This document shows positions 34,014-43,005 of a stretch of DNA of 64,000 nt, piece after piece. Origin of the DNA: Geoglobus acetivorans. GTDB taxonomy: Archaea > Halobacteriota > Archaeoglobi > Archaeoglobales > Archaeoglobaceae. Below the pieces are notes generated by a model. The model did no database searches. It was not told the origin of the DNA and saw only the letters and a program-made list of their open reading frames with translations. Position numbers and translations under genes: made by a program. Location of the stretch: the NCBI RefSeq assembly GCF_000789255.1, contig NZ_CP009552.1:62001-126000 (forward strand), read 5' to 3'. The stretch's first letter is position 1; every line of letters starts with the position of its first letter.

Positions 34014-34844
34014 ATGAAACTGATAGTCTGCAGTAAAGAAGACCTGGCCGGTCAGAACATCAAAAATGTCTTACTCTCAACTGGCGATTTTGACAGTAAG
34101 GTTGTCGGAGACTATGTGTTTCACACTTCGGAAAAATTCGCCATTGTCGAGGTTAAGGAACGGCTTATATACTGTGATAATCTTGATGAGCGTCTTTCAA
34201 AGCTTGTTGAGTTTGATGAAATTGTATTTGCTTCAAGACATTCAAGCAAGGATGGGAGGAAGATCGTAACTGCTCACGTTTCCGGTAATGTCGGGAGGGC
34301 AGATTACGGCGGTCTGCCATACAGACTCGCAAAACCTGCGCCAGTTACGATGAAAAACTTTTCAATTGCCGTAAGCAAGAAAATACCCGATACTGAGTAC
34401 GAATTCACACTTGAAGCGACACATCATGGCCCGTCCGAGATAAAAAAGCCGTGTGCATTTTATGAGATCGGTTCAACCGAAGAGGAGTGGAAGGATGAGG
34501 ACATCGCACATATTGTTGCTGATGCGATACTTGAGGCTTTGGACGGGGAGAATAACTGGAAGGTTGCTGTTGGTGTTGGAGGGACGCATTACGTTCCCAG
34601 ACAGACTGAAATAGAGCTGAACACTGTTTTTGCCTTTGCACACAACTTCCCAAAGTACACGTTTCAGGACCTCACACCGGAATTTCTGAAATATGCGATT
34701 GATCTCAGCAATGCCGAGATAATAATTTTTGACGAGAAGTCTGCAAACTCTAAAGTGAAGCAGCTGATAAAAGAGGTGGCAGAAATGGTTGGAATTGAGG
34801 CAATCAGGTCCAAGGAGGCCAAGAAATTTATCTGGGATACATAA
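34014..34844 (+). CDS. dtdA: D-aminoacyl-tRNA deacylase, archaeal type
   Basis: This 276-residue protein has features of the archaeal/plant-type D-aminoacyl-tRNA deacylase (DTD2): KLIVCSKEDLAGQNIKNVLL, FASRHSSKDGRKIVTAHVSG, LEATHHGP and VGVGGTHYVPRQTE. It frees tRNAs wrongly charged with D-amino acids. The start at 34014 is chosen over the longer frame from 33969 because the family begins at MKLIVCS. Confidence 0.92.
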   Translation: MKLIVCSKEDLAGQNIKNVLLSTGDFDSKVVGDYVFHTSEKFAIVEVKERLIYCDNLDERLSKLVEFDEIVFASRHSSKDGRKIVTAHVSGNVGRADYGGLPYRLAKPAPVTMKNFSIAVSKKIPDTEYEFTLEATHHGPSEIKKPCAFYEIGSTEEEWKDEDIAHIVADAILEALDGENNWKVAVGVGGTHYVPRQTEIELNTVFAFAHNFPKYTFQDLTPEFLKYAIDLSNAEIIIFDEKSANSKVKQLIKEVAEMVGIEAIRSKEAKKFIWDT

Positions 34845-34885
34845 GCATACAAAGATATTTATACCCTGTGGGCCATTTATCCACA

Positions 34886-36403
34886 ATGAAGGTGAGGGCG
34901 GCTGTTCTTCCAATTAATGCAGGTAAATTTGCGGTTGCCTTAAATCAGGATGATGCTGCAGAGATTGGTGTTTCTGAAGGAGACAGGATCAGAGTCATAA
35001 AATCCGGGAAGAGTGTAAGTGCGATAGTTCAAATAGCTTTTGGCCTGATTTCCCGGGGGAAAATTGGCGTTTATGAGGAAATTGCAGCAGAGCTGAATCT
35101 TAAAGATGGGGACGAGGTTGACATATATCCAGTTTCAAGACCGTCCAGTGTTGAATTCATAAGAAAAAAGCTCAGCGGGAAGAAATATTCGAGAGAAGAA
35201 CTTTACAGCATAATTTCTGATGTCGTTGATGGCAATCTTGCAGAAGTCGAACTCACGGCATTTGTTCTTGGCAGCTATCTTGTGGGGATGGATTTTGATG
35301 AAATTGAATGGATGACAAGGGCGATGATTGATACTGGGGAAGCCATAGAGTTCGAGAAAGGTGTTGTGGTTGACAAGCACAGCATAGGTGGAGTTCCCGG
35401 AAACAAGGTGAGTCTGCTCATCGTACCCATAATTGCGGCATCCGGGTTGCTGATTCCCAAAACAGCAAGCAGGGCAATAACCTCTGCAAGCGGTACTGCG
35501 GACACAATGGAAGTGCTTGCAGATGTCAGCATGTCTGTTGAAGAGATTAAGGAAATAACCCTGAAAACAGGAGGCGTAATTGCATGGGGTGGTGCAACCA
35601 ACATAGCTCCTGCTGATGACAAGATAATCAGGGTGGAGTATCCTTTATCCATAGACCCAAGGCCTCAGCTTCTGGCAAGTGTAATGGCGAAAAAAGGGGC
35701 AGTCGGTGCGAGGCACGTTGCGATAGACATCCCGGCAGGAAACGGGACGAAGATATCCACTGTCGAAGAGGGCAGGAAGCTTGCCGGAGAGTTTGTGGAG
35801 CTTGGGAGGAGACTCGGCCTGAATGTTTCATGTGCCATCACCAATGGTTCACAGCCTGTTGGGAGGACCGTCGGACCTGCTCTGGAGGCCTGGGAAGCAC
35901 TGAAAACGCTTGAAGAAAGAAAAGGTTCGTCAAGCCTGATAGAAAAATCCCTTGGAATTGCAGGTTTGCTTTTTGAGATATCCGGGTTTGCACAGGACGG
36001 ATATGATCGTGCAAAAATGATTTTCGAGAGTGGAAAGGCTCATCAAAAGCTCCTGGAGATAATTCAGGCTCAGGGCAGTAAGGGAATACTCAAGTCTGAC
36101 GACGTTCCAATAGGCGAGGAAAAATATGTGATTGAGAGCAAATTTGAGGGTGCGGTTGTCGACATTCTGAATCAGAGGGTTGTCCGGTTGGCAAGACTGG
36201 CTGGGGCTCCGAAGGACAAGGGGGCAGGTGTTTACATTCACAGGAAGAGAGGAGAGGTTGTGAAAAGGGGCGATCCTCTGATTACGATTTATGCTGAAAC
36301 GGCCTGGAAGCTGGAAAAGGCTATTGAATATGCGATGGAAAATCCTCCGATAGTCGTTTCAGGGATGATACTGGAGAAGTACCCCTCTTTCAAGGTTGTT
36401 TGA
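34886..36403 (+). CDS. deoA: AMP phosphorylase
   Basis: This 505-residue protein of the thymidine phosphorylase superfamily has the archaeal-type N-terminal extension (residues 1-80) and motifs DKHSIGGVPGNKVSLLIVPI, SRAITSASGTADTMEVL and NVSCAITNGSQPVGRTVGPA. It converts AMP and phosphate to adenine and ribose-1,5-bisphosphate, feeding the archaeal AMP/RuBisCO III route; those partners are not in this window. AGATATTTATACC at 34853-34865 is about 26 nt before ATG 34886, so the gene is probably leaderless. Confidence 0.93.
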   Translation: MKVRAAVLPINAGKFAVALNQDDAAEIGVSEGDRIRVIKSGKSVSAIVQIAFGLISRGKIGVYEEIAAELNLKDGDEVDIYPVSRPSSVEFIRKKLSGKKYSREELYSIISDVVDGNLAEVELTAFVLGSYLVGMDFDEIEWMTRAMIDTGEAIEFEKGVVVDKHSIGGVPGNKVSLLIVPIIAASGLLIPKTASRAITSASGTADTMEVLADVSMSVEEIKEITLKTGGVIAWGGATNIAPADDKIIRVEYPLSIDPRPQLLASVMAKKGAVGARHVAIDIPAGNGTKISTVEEGRKLAGEFVELGRRLGLNVSCAITNGSQPVGRTVGPALEAWEALKTLEERKGSSSLIEKSLGIAGLLFEISGFAQDGYDRAKMIFESGKAHQKLLEIIQAQGSKGILKSDDVPIGEEKYVIESKFEGAVVDILNQRVVRLARLAGAPKDKGAGVYIHRKRGEVVKRGDPLITIYAETAWKLEKAIEYAMENPPIVVSGMILEKYPSFKVV

Positions 36404-36413
36404 GGTGATTATT

Positions 36414-37541
36414 ATGGGTGCAGTTAATGGCCTTAAGGATGTTGTTGCTGCTGAGTCGAGCATATCGCGGATTGCCATCGAGGACGGGAAGGCGATACTG
36501 GAATACAGGGGATACAATATTCATGATCTCGCAAGACATTCGACCTACGAAGAGGTGGCATACCTGCTGCTTTTCGGCGAGCTTCCATCAAAGAGTGATC
36601 TGGAATACTTCAGTGAGGATCTGAAAGAGAGGAGGGAACTACCACCTCAGATAGTAGGCCTGCTCACAAACCTCTCACCTTTCTGTCATCCCATGGTTGC
36701 TCTGAGAACTGCGGTGAGTTTTCTGGGAACGATGGACAAGCACATCTCATTTACAGGCCACGAAAAGAGTATTGAAAAGGCAAAAAACCTCATTGCCAAG
36801 TTTCCGACCATTGTCGCTTACTTCCACAGAATCAGGATGGGTGAAAAGCTGGTTCATCCCAGCGAGGATCTCGGACATGCAGCCAACTTTCTGTACATGC
36901 TCCATGGCGAAGAGCCTACAAAGACCATGGAAAAAGCCCTTGACCTGGATTTCATCCTTCATGCTGATCATGAACTCAACGCCTCCACTTTTGCGGCAAG
37001 AGTGGCAGCATCGACGCTTGCTGACATGTATGCCTGCGTTGTTGCCGCAACAGGAACCCTCATTGGGCCTCTGCATGGGGGTGCGGCTCAGAGGGTAATG
37101 GAAATGCTCAGGGAGGTGGCATTGCCAAAGAGAGCGGAAAGGTATGTGCTTGAGAAACTGTCAAAGGGAGAGAGAATCATGGGTTTTGGGCACAGAGTGT
37201 ACAGAAACGTCATAGATCCGAGGACTGTTGAGCTGAAGAGGCTTGCAAGAATGCTTTCGAAAGAGAAGGGAACAAGATGGTTTGAGATCAGCGAGGCAAT
37301 AGAGGAGGCAGTTCACAGGCACAAAGGACTTTTGCCAAACGTTGATTTTTATTCTGCCAGCGTTTATGCGAATCTGGGTATCCCGGATGACCTCTTCATA
37401 AACATTTTTGCCATCGGAAGGGTTTCTGGCTGGACTGCACACATCATTGAGCAGTATGAGAACAATGTTCTGATAAGGCCGAGAGCGGAATATGTTGGGC
37501 CAGCAGGGAAAAAATTCCTGCCCCTGAGTGAGAGAGAATAA
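36414..37541 (+). CDS. Citrate synthase
   Basis: This 375-residue citrate synthase has the active-site sequences LSPFCHPMVALRTAVS, HADHELNASTFAARVAAST (catalytic His) and ERIMGFGHRVYRN, and a late Asp in NVDFYSASVY. It condenses acetyl-CoA and oxaloacetate. The ATG at 36414 follows GAGGTGAT at 36402-36409, which is why the longer frame from 36396 is rejected; that motif overlaps the end of the AMP phosphorylase gene, so the two may be co-transcribed. Confidence 0.93.
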   Translation: MGAVNGLKDVVAAESSISRIAIEDGKAILEYRGYNIHDLARHSTYEEVAYLLLFGELPSKSDLEYFSEDLKERRELPPQIVGLLTNLSPFCHPMVALRTAVSFLGTMDKHISFTGHEKSIEKAKNLIAKFPTIVAYFHRIRMGEKLVHPSEDLGHAANFLYMLHGEEPTKTMEKALDLDFILHADHELNASTFAARVAASTLADMYACVVAATGTLIGPLHGGAAQRVMEMLREVALPKRAERYVLEKLSKGERIMGFGHRVYRNVIDPRTVELKRLARMLSKEKGTRWFEISEAIEEAVHRHKGLLPNVDFYSASVYANLGIPDDLFINIFAIGRVSGWTAHIIEQYENNVLIRPRAEYVGPAGKKFLPLSERE

Positions 37542-37560
37542 GTTTTTTATAATCTTTTTT

Positions 37561-37580
37561 CACCTCAGTTTCAGGAGGTG
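37561..37580 (+). promoter_or_regulatory. Hairpin sequestering the dapL ribosome-binding site
   Basis: CACCTC (37561-37566) pairs exactly with GAGGTG (37575-37580) across an eight-base loop. The right arm is the Shine-Dalgarno of the TTG start at 37586, so folding would hide it. TTTTTTATAATC at 37544-37555 upstream is a TATA candidate, which would place the hairpin near the 5' end of the RNA. Confidence 0.4.
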
Positions 37581-37585
37581 TTACT

Positions 37586-38740
37586 TTGTTTGAGTTAGCT
37601 GAGAGGCTGAGAAAATTACCGCCATATCTTTTCGCAGAGCTTGACGAAATGAAGGCGAAGAAGGAAAGCGAGGGAGTGAGTGTCATAGACTTCGGAGTGG
37701 GCGACCCTGATCTGCCGACTCCAGAGCATGTTGTTGAGGCAATGAAAAAGGCTGTGGAAAAAGTTGAGAATCAGAAATATCCAAGCTATGCCGGGAAGTA
37801 TGAGTTTAGAGAAGCGGTCTCAAACTTTTACAGGCGGAGAAAGGGCGTTGAGGTTGAACCTGACAGCGTCATCGCTCTGATTGGGTCAAAAGAGGGTATT
37901 GCTCACCTCCCTCTTGCGTTCGTGGAAAGTGGAGACTATGTCATCTATACCGAGCCAGGATATCCTGTTTATCACTCATCGGCCATCATGGCCGGAGGAA
38001 TACCGTACGAACTGTCCCTGAAGGAAGAAAATGGGTTTTTGCCCGATCTGGATAGCATTCCTGACGAGGTCGCAAGAAAAGCAAAAATCATGTTTCTGAA
38101 CTATCCGAACAACCCCACAACAGCTGTTGCCGAAATGGATTTCATTAAGGAGGTAGTGGATTTCTGCAATGACAATGGAATCATTCTTGCCCACGATGCT
38201 GCATACAGTGAAATTGGTTTTGATTACCGGCCCAGGAGTTTTCTTGAATACGAAAATGCCTTTGAATGTGTGATCGAGTTCGGATCTCTTAGCAAAACCT
38301 ACAATATGACTGGCTGGAGGATAGCCTATGCTCTCGGAAATGAGGAGGCTGTGAAAGGCTTGCTGAAGGTGAAGACCAACGTAGATAGCGGTGTTTTCAA
38401 TGCAGTTCAGGATGCTGGTGTGGCAGCGCTGAACGGGGATGACCGCATCATTGAGGAGAATAACCGGATTTACCGGGAAAGGAGAGACAGACTTGTTGAT
38501 GGGCTCAAGGAGCTCGGTTTCGAGGTTGAAAAACCAAAGGCAACGTTCTACGTCTGGCTCAGGGTGGGCATGCCCAGCATGGAGTTTGCCAAGCAGCTTC
38601 TCGACAGGGCAGGTGTCCTTGTAACTCCCGGCGTTGGATTCGGAAAGAGCGGAGAGGGGTACGTCAGATTTGCCCTTACAAGGGATGTTGCCGTGATTGA
38701 GGAAGCTCTGAGGAGAATGGAGGGAGTCGATATTGTTTAG
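37586..38740 (+). CDS. dapL: LL-diaminopimelate aminotransferase
   Basis: This 384-residue class I/II PLP aminotransferase has VIDFGVGDPDLPTPEHVVEA, KYPSYAGKYEFREAVSNFY, FLNYPNNPTTAVAEMDFIKE and the PLP lysine in SLSKTYNMTGWRIAYALG. Placement next to lysA indicates the LL-diaminopimelate aminotransferase of the short lysine route. The start is TTG 37586 behind AGGAGGTG, with no better ATG. lysA overlaps its end by 8 bp. Confidence 0.9.
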   Translation: MFELAERLRKLPPYLFAELDEMKAKKESEGVSVIDFGVGDPDLPTPEHVVEAMKKAVEKVENQKYPSYAGKYEFREAVSNFYRRRKGVEVEPDSVIALIGSKEGIAHLPLAFVESGDYVIYTEPGYPVYHSSAIMAGGIPYELSLKEENGFLPDLDSIPDEVARKAKIMFLNYPNNPTTAVAEMDFIKEVVDFCNDNGIILAHDAAYSEIGFDYRPRSFLEYENAFECVIEFGSLSKTYNMTGWRIAYALGNEEAVKGLLKVKTNVDSGVFNAVQDAGVAALNGDDRIIEENNRIYRERRDRLVDGLKELGFEVEKPKATFYVWLRVGMPSMEFAKQLLDRAGVLVTPGVGFGKSGEGYVRFALTRDVAVIEEALRRMEGVDIV

Positions 38741-39992
38741 CTCCAGAGATGGGATACTTCTCATAGAAGAGGTTGGTTTTGAAGAAATAGTGGAGAAAAC
38801 CGGCACCCCTGTTTACATCACCTCAAGGAAAAAGCTCGAAGAAAACATCAGAGTATTCCGGGAGAACTTTGGATTTGCCAGAATGCTCTATGCAGTCAAG
38901 GCCAACAACAACCTTACCATCATGAGAATTTTTGCAAAATATGGCTTTGGTGCCGATGTTTTCAGCCTGGGGGAGCTTTATCTTGCTCTGCTTGCCGGTT
39001 TTGATCGAAATTTCATCCTGTTCAACGGAAACTCCAAAAGTGATGAGGAAATCGAGGCTGGAATTAGGGCTGGGGTGAAGTTCAGCGTTGACAGCCTTGA
39101 CGAGCTTTACACGATTTCAGAGATTGCTCAAAATTGCGGAAGGGAGGTAAAGATTGCCTTCAGGGTGAATCCCGATATAGGTGCGGAGACTCACCCCAAG
39201 ATCGCAACGGGCCTGAAAACATCAAAATTCGGAATTCCGGCTGAGCAGATTCTTGAAGCCTATGAAGTCGCAGTTCAGGCTGATGGTGTGGTTCCGGCTG
39301 GAATTCACTGCCACATAGGAAGTCAGATCAGGGATGTGGAACCTTTCGTGGACGAGCTTGAAAAGATGTTTGAAATTGCATCAGAACTTGAAAAACTTGG
39401 TGTGAGGCTCGAGTTTCTGGACATGGGCGGTGGATTTGGCATAGATTACGAGGAGGATGGAGAATGCAGGGTGGAAAAATTCGCTCAGCCACTAAGGAAA
39501 ACGTTTGAGAGGGGGCTCCAGATGTTAAAATCTGAGCCGGAACTCTGGATTGAGCCTGGGAGGAGTCTTGTTGCCAACACGACAATTCTGCTGACCAGAG
39601 TAAATGCGGTGAAAAAAGCCCACAGGAACTTTGTTGCTGTTGATGCAGGCTTCAATCTGCTCATAAGGCCGGCCATGTACGACTCATATCACAGGGTGGC
39701 GGTTGCGAACAAAATGGGGATGCCGGCAGAAGAGCTGTACACAATTGCCGGTCCGATATGTGAATCTGGAGATATTCTTGCAAAAGACAGAAAGCTTCCG
39801 AAAGTTGAGAAGGGAGATTACATCGCAGTTTTCGATGCGGGAGCCTACGGCTTTGCGATGAGCAGCCAGTACAATGGACGTCCAAGGTGTGCCGAGGTTC
39901 TTGTTGATGGTGGCTCTTTCCATATCACCCGGGAAAAGGAAACCGTTGGAGATCTCATCGCAAAACAGAGAATCCCGGAAGAACTTTTTTAA
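38733..39992 (+). CDS. lysA: Diaminopimelate decarboxylase
   Basis: This 419-residue fold-type III PLP enzyme has the PLP lysine in YAVKANNNLT, GIHCHIGSQI, LDMGGGFGIDY, EPGRSLVANT and the active-site CESGDILA. It decarboxylates meso-diaminopimelate to lysine, the last step of the pathway that includes the upstream dapL. It starts with TTG 38733 inside the dapL stop region; GGAGGGAG upstream supports it. Confidence 0.95.
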   Translation: MFSSRDGILLIEEVGFEEIVEKTGTPVYITSRKKLEENIRVFRENFGFARMLYAVKANNNLTIMRIFAKYGFGADVFSLGELYLALLAGFDRNFILFNGNSKSDEEIEAGIRAGVKFSVDSLDELYTISEIAQNCGREVKIAFRVNPDIGAETHPKIATGLKTSKFGIPAEQILEAYEVAVQADGVVPAGIHCHIGSQIRDVEPFVDELEKMFEIASELEKLGVRLEFLDMGGGFGIDYEEDGECRVEKFAQPLRKTFERGLQMLKSEPELWIEPGRSLVANTTILLTRVNAVKKAHRNFVAVDAGFNLLIRPAMYDSYHRVAVANKMGMPAEELYTIAGPICESGDILAKDRKLPKVEKGDYIAVFDAGAYGFAMSSQYNGRPRCAEVLVDGGSFHITREKETVGDLIAKQRIPEELF

Positions 39993-40022
39993 TCTTTTAA
40001 AACAATATAAAAAATTTGGAAA

Positions 40023-41882
40023 TCAGATCCCGAGGGACCTTCTCTTGTCAAGTATGACCTGCTCTATCTTTTCAGCGGCCTTGACCGGGTCCTCCTCAAC
40101 AAGTACTCTTCCTCCGGTCAGCTTCTGAACATCTTCTGTAAACAGTCTAACTGCCTTGTCGCTGCCCGTTATTGGTGGTACCGGTGATACATGTGTCACA
40201 ACACCGTACGCCACGGCGAAAACTGCATCTATCGTGGCTTTCTGTTCCATGTACTCTGGAGCGGTTGCTGCTATGGGCAGATCAGGTATGTCCACTCCAA
40301 GTTTTTCAGCAAGAATTCTGAGCAGGTATGCGAGCCTGCCAGTATCTGTACAGGTTCCGAAGCTCAGCACAGGCGGGATGTTGAGAGCCTCACAGACCTT
40401 CTTCAGGTTATCTCCTGCAAGGTCCTTCGCATCCACTGAAGTCAGACCAGCCACCTGAAGTGCTGCATTTCCACAGCCGAGCGAAAGAACAAGGATGTCT
40501 CTCTTGATCAGTTCCTTTGCTATGGTTACCGTGCTGTTGTCGTGTGGTCCGTTCTTTAGCGTGGTGCAGCTCACCAGGCCGACCACTCCCTTTATGGATC
40601 CACTTTTGATAGCTTCAAGCAGATTGTCCACACCGACGAGCTTGTCTATTGCTTCGGGCGAGAATCCGACGACAATTTTTTGCTTTTTACCAACTCTTAC
40701 TGCTTTTGTCTTGTCTCTCTTTTTGAAGTTCTCTATTGCGATTTCAATAAGCTCTCTTGCTATCTCCTCAACCTTTTCAGGCTCGTAGTCCAGACCCTCG
40801 TCTATTCCCTTAAATCTCACCAGTTTGCTGACGGGAACTATCTTTACACCGTACTTTTCATATTCTGGCAGTGATGGAAGGGAGCAGTTCATGTCTGCCG
40901 CAAAAACGTCAACAGCTCCAGTGGCGAGAGCATATTCCTGCACGATCCAGTTTCCTACAATTCCTGCAAAGACAGGGCTGTCAACTCTTTGAAGTATCTC
41001 CTGTCCCGTTTCGATGAATCCCACTATTCTCAGTCCTTTTGCTCCGGCTTTCCTTGCCATTTCCTGCACTTCTTCTTTTTCCGCCAGCTTTATCAGTGCC
41101 ATGCCTACAAAAGGCTCATGTCCGTTGACCGCTATGTTAACGTACTCCGGGTCGAGAATTCCGAGGTCGGCATAGGTTTCGTGAGGCATTGGAGTCCCGA
41201 ACAGAATGTCCTGTATGGTTTCGAGAGCGATCTGGGCTGCAAGGCACGTGGATATGCCCAAGGACATGGATTTTTTGGCAAGCGAGACATAGTTGCTGTC
41301 AACATTGGTCATGGAGGATGATCCAACCGTTAAAAGCTCCAGAAAAACTCCGCTGGGCATCAATCCGAGCTCCTTCCACAGCTCCTTCCTTTTTTCAGGA
41401 GCAAGTATCTCGACGAGTTTGCTTTTTTCTGTGGAACTCAGGTCGGATATCACAAAATCTGCAACCCTGATTGCGAGCTCTTTTATGTTTTCTCCCTCAA
41501 TTCCGAGCAGTCCGGCAAACCATTTGAGTTTTTCAGGTTCCTTTATCTCAAATGGTGTTTTCCCCTCAGCAGTGGCCCTCAATGTTTTTGCGGCCTCAAT
41601 TGCATGATATGTGTACGCCTCCGTCCCAAGCATGTTCTTGTGAACAAAATTCCTTACAACCATTCCTGCTGCATCTATACCGCAGGCACCGTAGGGATTG
41701 GTCTGGGTTATTCTGCAGGGACCCATGCTGCACAGCTGGCAGCTCAAACCCTTTTCGCAGAATGGACATCTTGTTTTTTCCTGTGCGTTAAATCTGTCCA
41801 CGATGTTTGTTGTCTCGTTTTTCACTTTCTTGTACATTTCATTTACTGTCTCGTGGTAGCTAACAGTTTCTTCCAGTTTCAT
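40023..41882 (-). CDS. cooS: Anaerobic carbon-monoxide dehydrogenase catalytic subunit
   Basis: This protein of about 619 residues is a Ni-Fe CO dehydrogenase of the CooS type. The N-terminal cysteine cluster (CPFCEKGLSCQLCSMGPCRI) holds the D- and B-clusters, GACGIDAAGMVVRN follows, and later Cys/His residues (VSCTTLKNGPHDN, SLGCGNAALQ, FGTCTDTGRL) build the C-cluster. It oxidises CO or reduces CO2 with ferredoxin-type partners. No cooF, cooC or ACS genes flank it. A TATA element (AAAAATATATG, minus strand near 41903-41914) precedes ATG 41882; an IS element begins 17 bp further upstream. Confidence 0.93.
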   Translation of the reverse strand: MKLEETVSYHETVNEMYKKVKNETTNIVDRFNAQEKTRCPFCEKGLSCQLCSMGPCRITQTNPYGACGIDAAGMVVRNFVHKNMLGTEAYTYHAIEAAKTLRATAEGKTPFEIKEPEKLKWFAGLLGIEGENIKELAIRVADFVISDLSSTEKSKLVEILAPEKRKELWKELGLMPSGVFLELLTVGSSSMTNVDSNYVSLAKKSMSLGISTCLAAQIALETIQDILFGTPMPHETYADLGILDPEYVNIAVNGHEPFVGMALIKLAEKEEVQEMARKAGAKGLRIVGFIETGQEILQRVDSPVFAGIVGNWIVQEYALATGAVDVFAADMNCSLPSLPEYEKYGVKIVPVSKLVRFKGIDEGLDYEPEKVEEIARELIEIAIENFKKRDKTKAVRVGKKQKIVVGFSPEAIDKLVGVDNLLEAIKSGSIKGVVGLVSCTTLKNGPHDNSTVTIAKELIKRDILVLSLGCGNAALQVAGLTSVDAKDLAGDNLKKVCEALNIPPVLSFGTCTDTGRLAYLLRILAEKLGVDIPDLPIAATAPEYMEQKATIDAVFAVAYGVVTHVSPVPPITGSDKAVRLFTEDVQKLTGGRVLVEEDPVKAAEKIEQVILDKRRSLGI

Positions 41883-41930
41883 GATCAATTTCACAAGAAT
41901 ACTTCATATATTTTTTGACCCTAAGATTTT

Positions 41931-41960
41931 TGTGTCTTTTCCCGAAATTATTTCCCACTT
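41931..41960 (+). repeat. Left terminal inverted repeat of the IS481-type element
   Basis: Begins TGTGTCTTTTCCCGAAAT and ends in ATTTCCCACTT; about three quarters of the bases match the reverse complement of 42869-42897, with one base of gap. Confidence 0.75.
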
Positions 41961-41974
41961 CAACAAACCCCCAT

Positions 41975-42880
41975 GTGAAACTTGACGAGAAAGCGATAAA
42001 ATGGATTATCAGAGAGAAAGGGAAGGGTACACCGACAAAGGAGATAGCAGAGATCGAAAACATAACACCAAGAAGAGTAAATCAGATCTACAAGCAATAC
42101 AAAGATACTGGAGAAATACCAAAGCCAAAGAAACCAGGTAGACCTAAAAAAGAACTATCAGAAGAAGAAATAGAAGCCATAAAAGAAGCCTATGAAGAGT
42201 ACAGGTGTAATGCAGTAGTTCTCCAAACAATCTTAAAGGAAAGAGGTTACAGAATAAGCAAGAACAAAATACACGAAGTGTTGAGAATGAACGGCTATGC
42301 TAAGGAGGAGAAGAACAAGAAAAAGCGTAAAAAGTGGATAAGGTATGAGAGAAAGCACTCTATGGAATTATGGCATGCAGACTGGTTTTTCTATAACGGG
42401 AAGTGGATAATTGCTTATCTGGACGATGCTTCCCGTCTGATTACTGGTTACGGAGTATTTGATAAAGCAACATCTGAGAATGCCATAAAAGTGCTAAAAG
42501 AAGCCATGGATGATTATGGCAGGCCGGAATCAATCCTGACGGATAGAGGTACTCAGTTCTACGCATCTGCAGGGGAGAAGAAGGCTAAAGGAGTATCTAA
42601 ATTTGAGAAATTCCTTGCAGAGAATGAAATTAAGCATATTGTGGGTAGGGTGAATCACCCACAAACGAATGGAAAGATAGAGAGGTTCTATGGAACGCTG
42701 GAAGCTAAAATCAAGTATTTCGATACAGTAGATGAATTCATGGAGTGGTACAATCACAAAAGACCCCACATGAGTCTCAACTTAGATGAACTGGAGACTC
42801 CCTATAAAGCATTTTTGAGAAAGTTGACTCCTGAGAGAATATTGAGTTATTCGTGGAGGTGGTTTGATGGTGGGAAATGA
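41975..42880 (+). CDS. IS481-family transposase (DDE)
   Basis: This protein of about 301 residues has an N-terminal helix-turn-helix (EIAEIENITPRRVNQIYKQY), a basic linker with KKPGRPKK, and an rve-type integrase core with the DDE triad in WHADWFF, ILTDRGTQFY and NGKIERFYGT. The GTG at 41975 is preferred since it lies inside the element; the frame stays open back to 41915, which is outside the left terminal repeat. All catalytic residues are present, so the element may be active. Confidence 0.88.
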   Translation: MKLDEKAIKWIIREKGKGTPTKEIAEIENITPRRVNQIYKQYKDTGEIPKPKKPGRPKKELSEEEIEAIKEAYEEYRCNAVVLQTILKERGYRISKNKIHEVLRMNGYAKEEKNKKKRKKWIRYERKHSMELWHADWFFYNGKWIIAYLDDASRLITGYGVFDKATSENAIKVLKEAMDDYGRPESILTDRGTQFYASAGEKKAKGVSKFEKFLAENEIKHIVGRVNHPQTNGKIERFYGTLEAKIKYFDTVDEFMEWYNHKRPHMSLNLDELETPYKAFLRKLTPERILSYSWRWFDGGK

Positions 42881-42897
42881 TTTTAGGAAACTACACA
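42869..42897 (-). repeat. Right terminal inverted repeat of the IS481-type element
   Basis: The plus strand reads GGTGGGAAATGATTTTAGG and ends in CTACACA; it overlaps the last codons of the transposase gene. Its reverse complement matches the left repeat. Confidence 0.75.
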
Positions 42898-43005
42898 TCA
42901 CCGCTGAGAACCGAGCCAGTAAACCGAACAGAAAATGCCCGAAGCCCATGTCTGATGTCCAGAATCCATGGGAGAATTTTTAAGCCATACAAACAAACCC
43001 CTCGC

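Larger units (their letters stand above)
41931..42897. mobile_element. IS481-type insertion sequence with terminal inverted repeats
   Basis: The element of about 967 bp encodes one DDE transposase and is bounded by imperfect inverted repeats: 41931-41960 (TGTGTCTTTTCCC and on to ATTTCCCACTT) and 42869-42897 on the other strand (TGTGTAGTTTCC and on to ATTTCCCACC). Ends of the form TGT...ACA are typical of IS481. No target-site duplication is visible: the left flank reads CTAAGATTTT and the right flank TCACCGCTGA. It is inserted between the cooS promoter and the gene at 43006. Confidence 0.85.

Noticed and set aside
42877-43005. Longer N-terminus of the membrane-anchored protein at 43006
   Set aside because: It would begin inside the right end of the insertion sequence and adds a stretch without hydrophobic or domain character; a TATA-like element lies within it.
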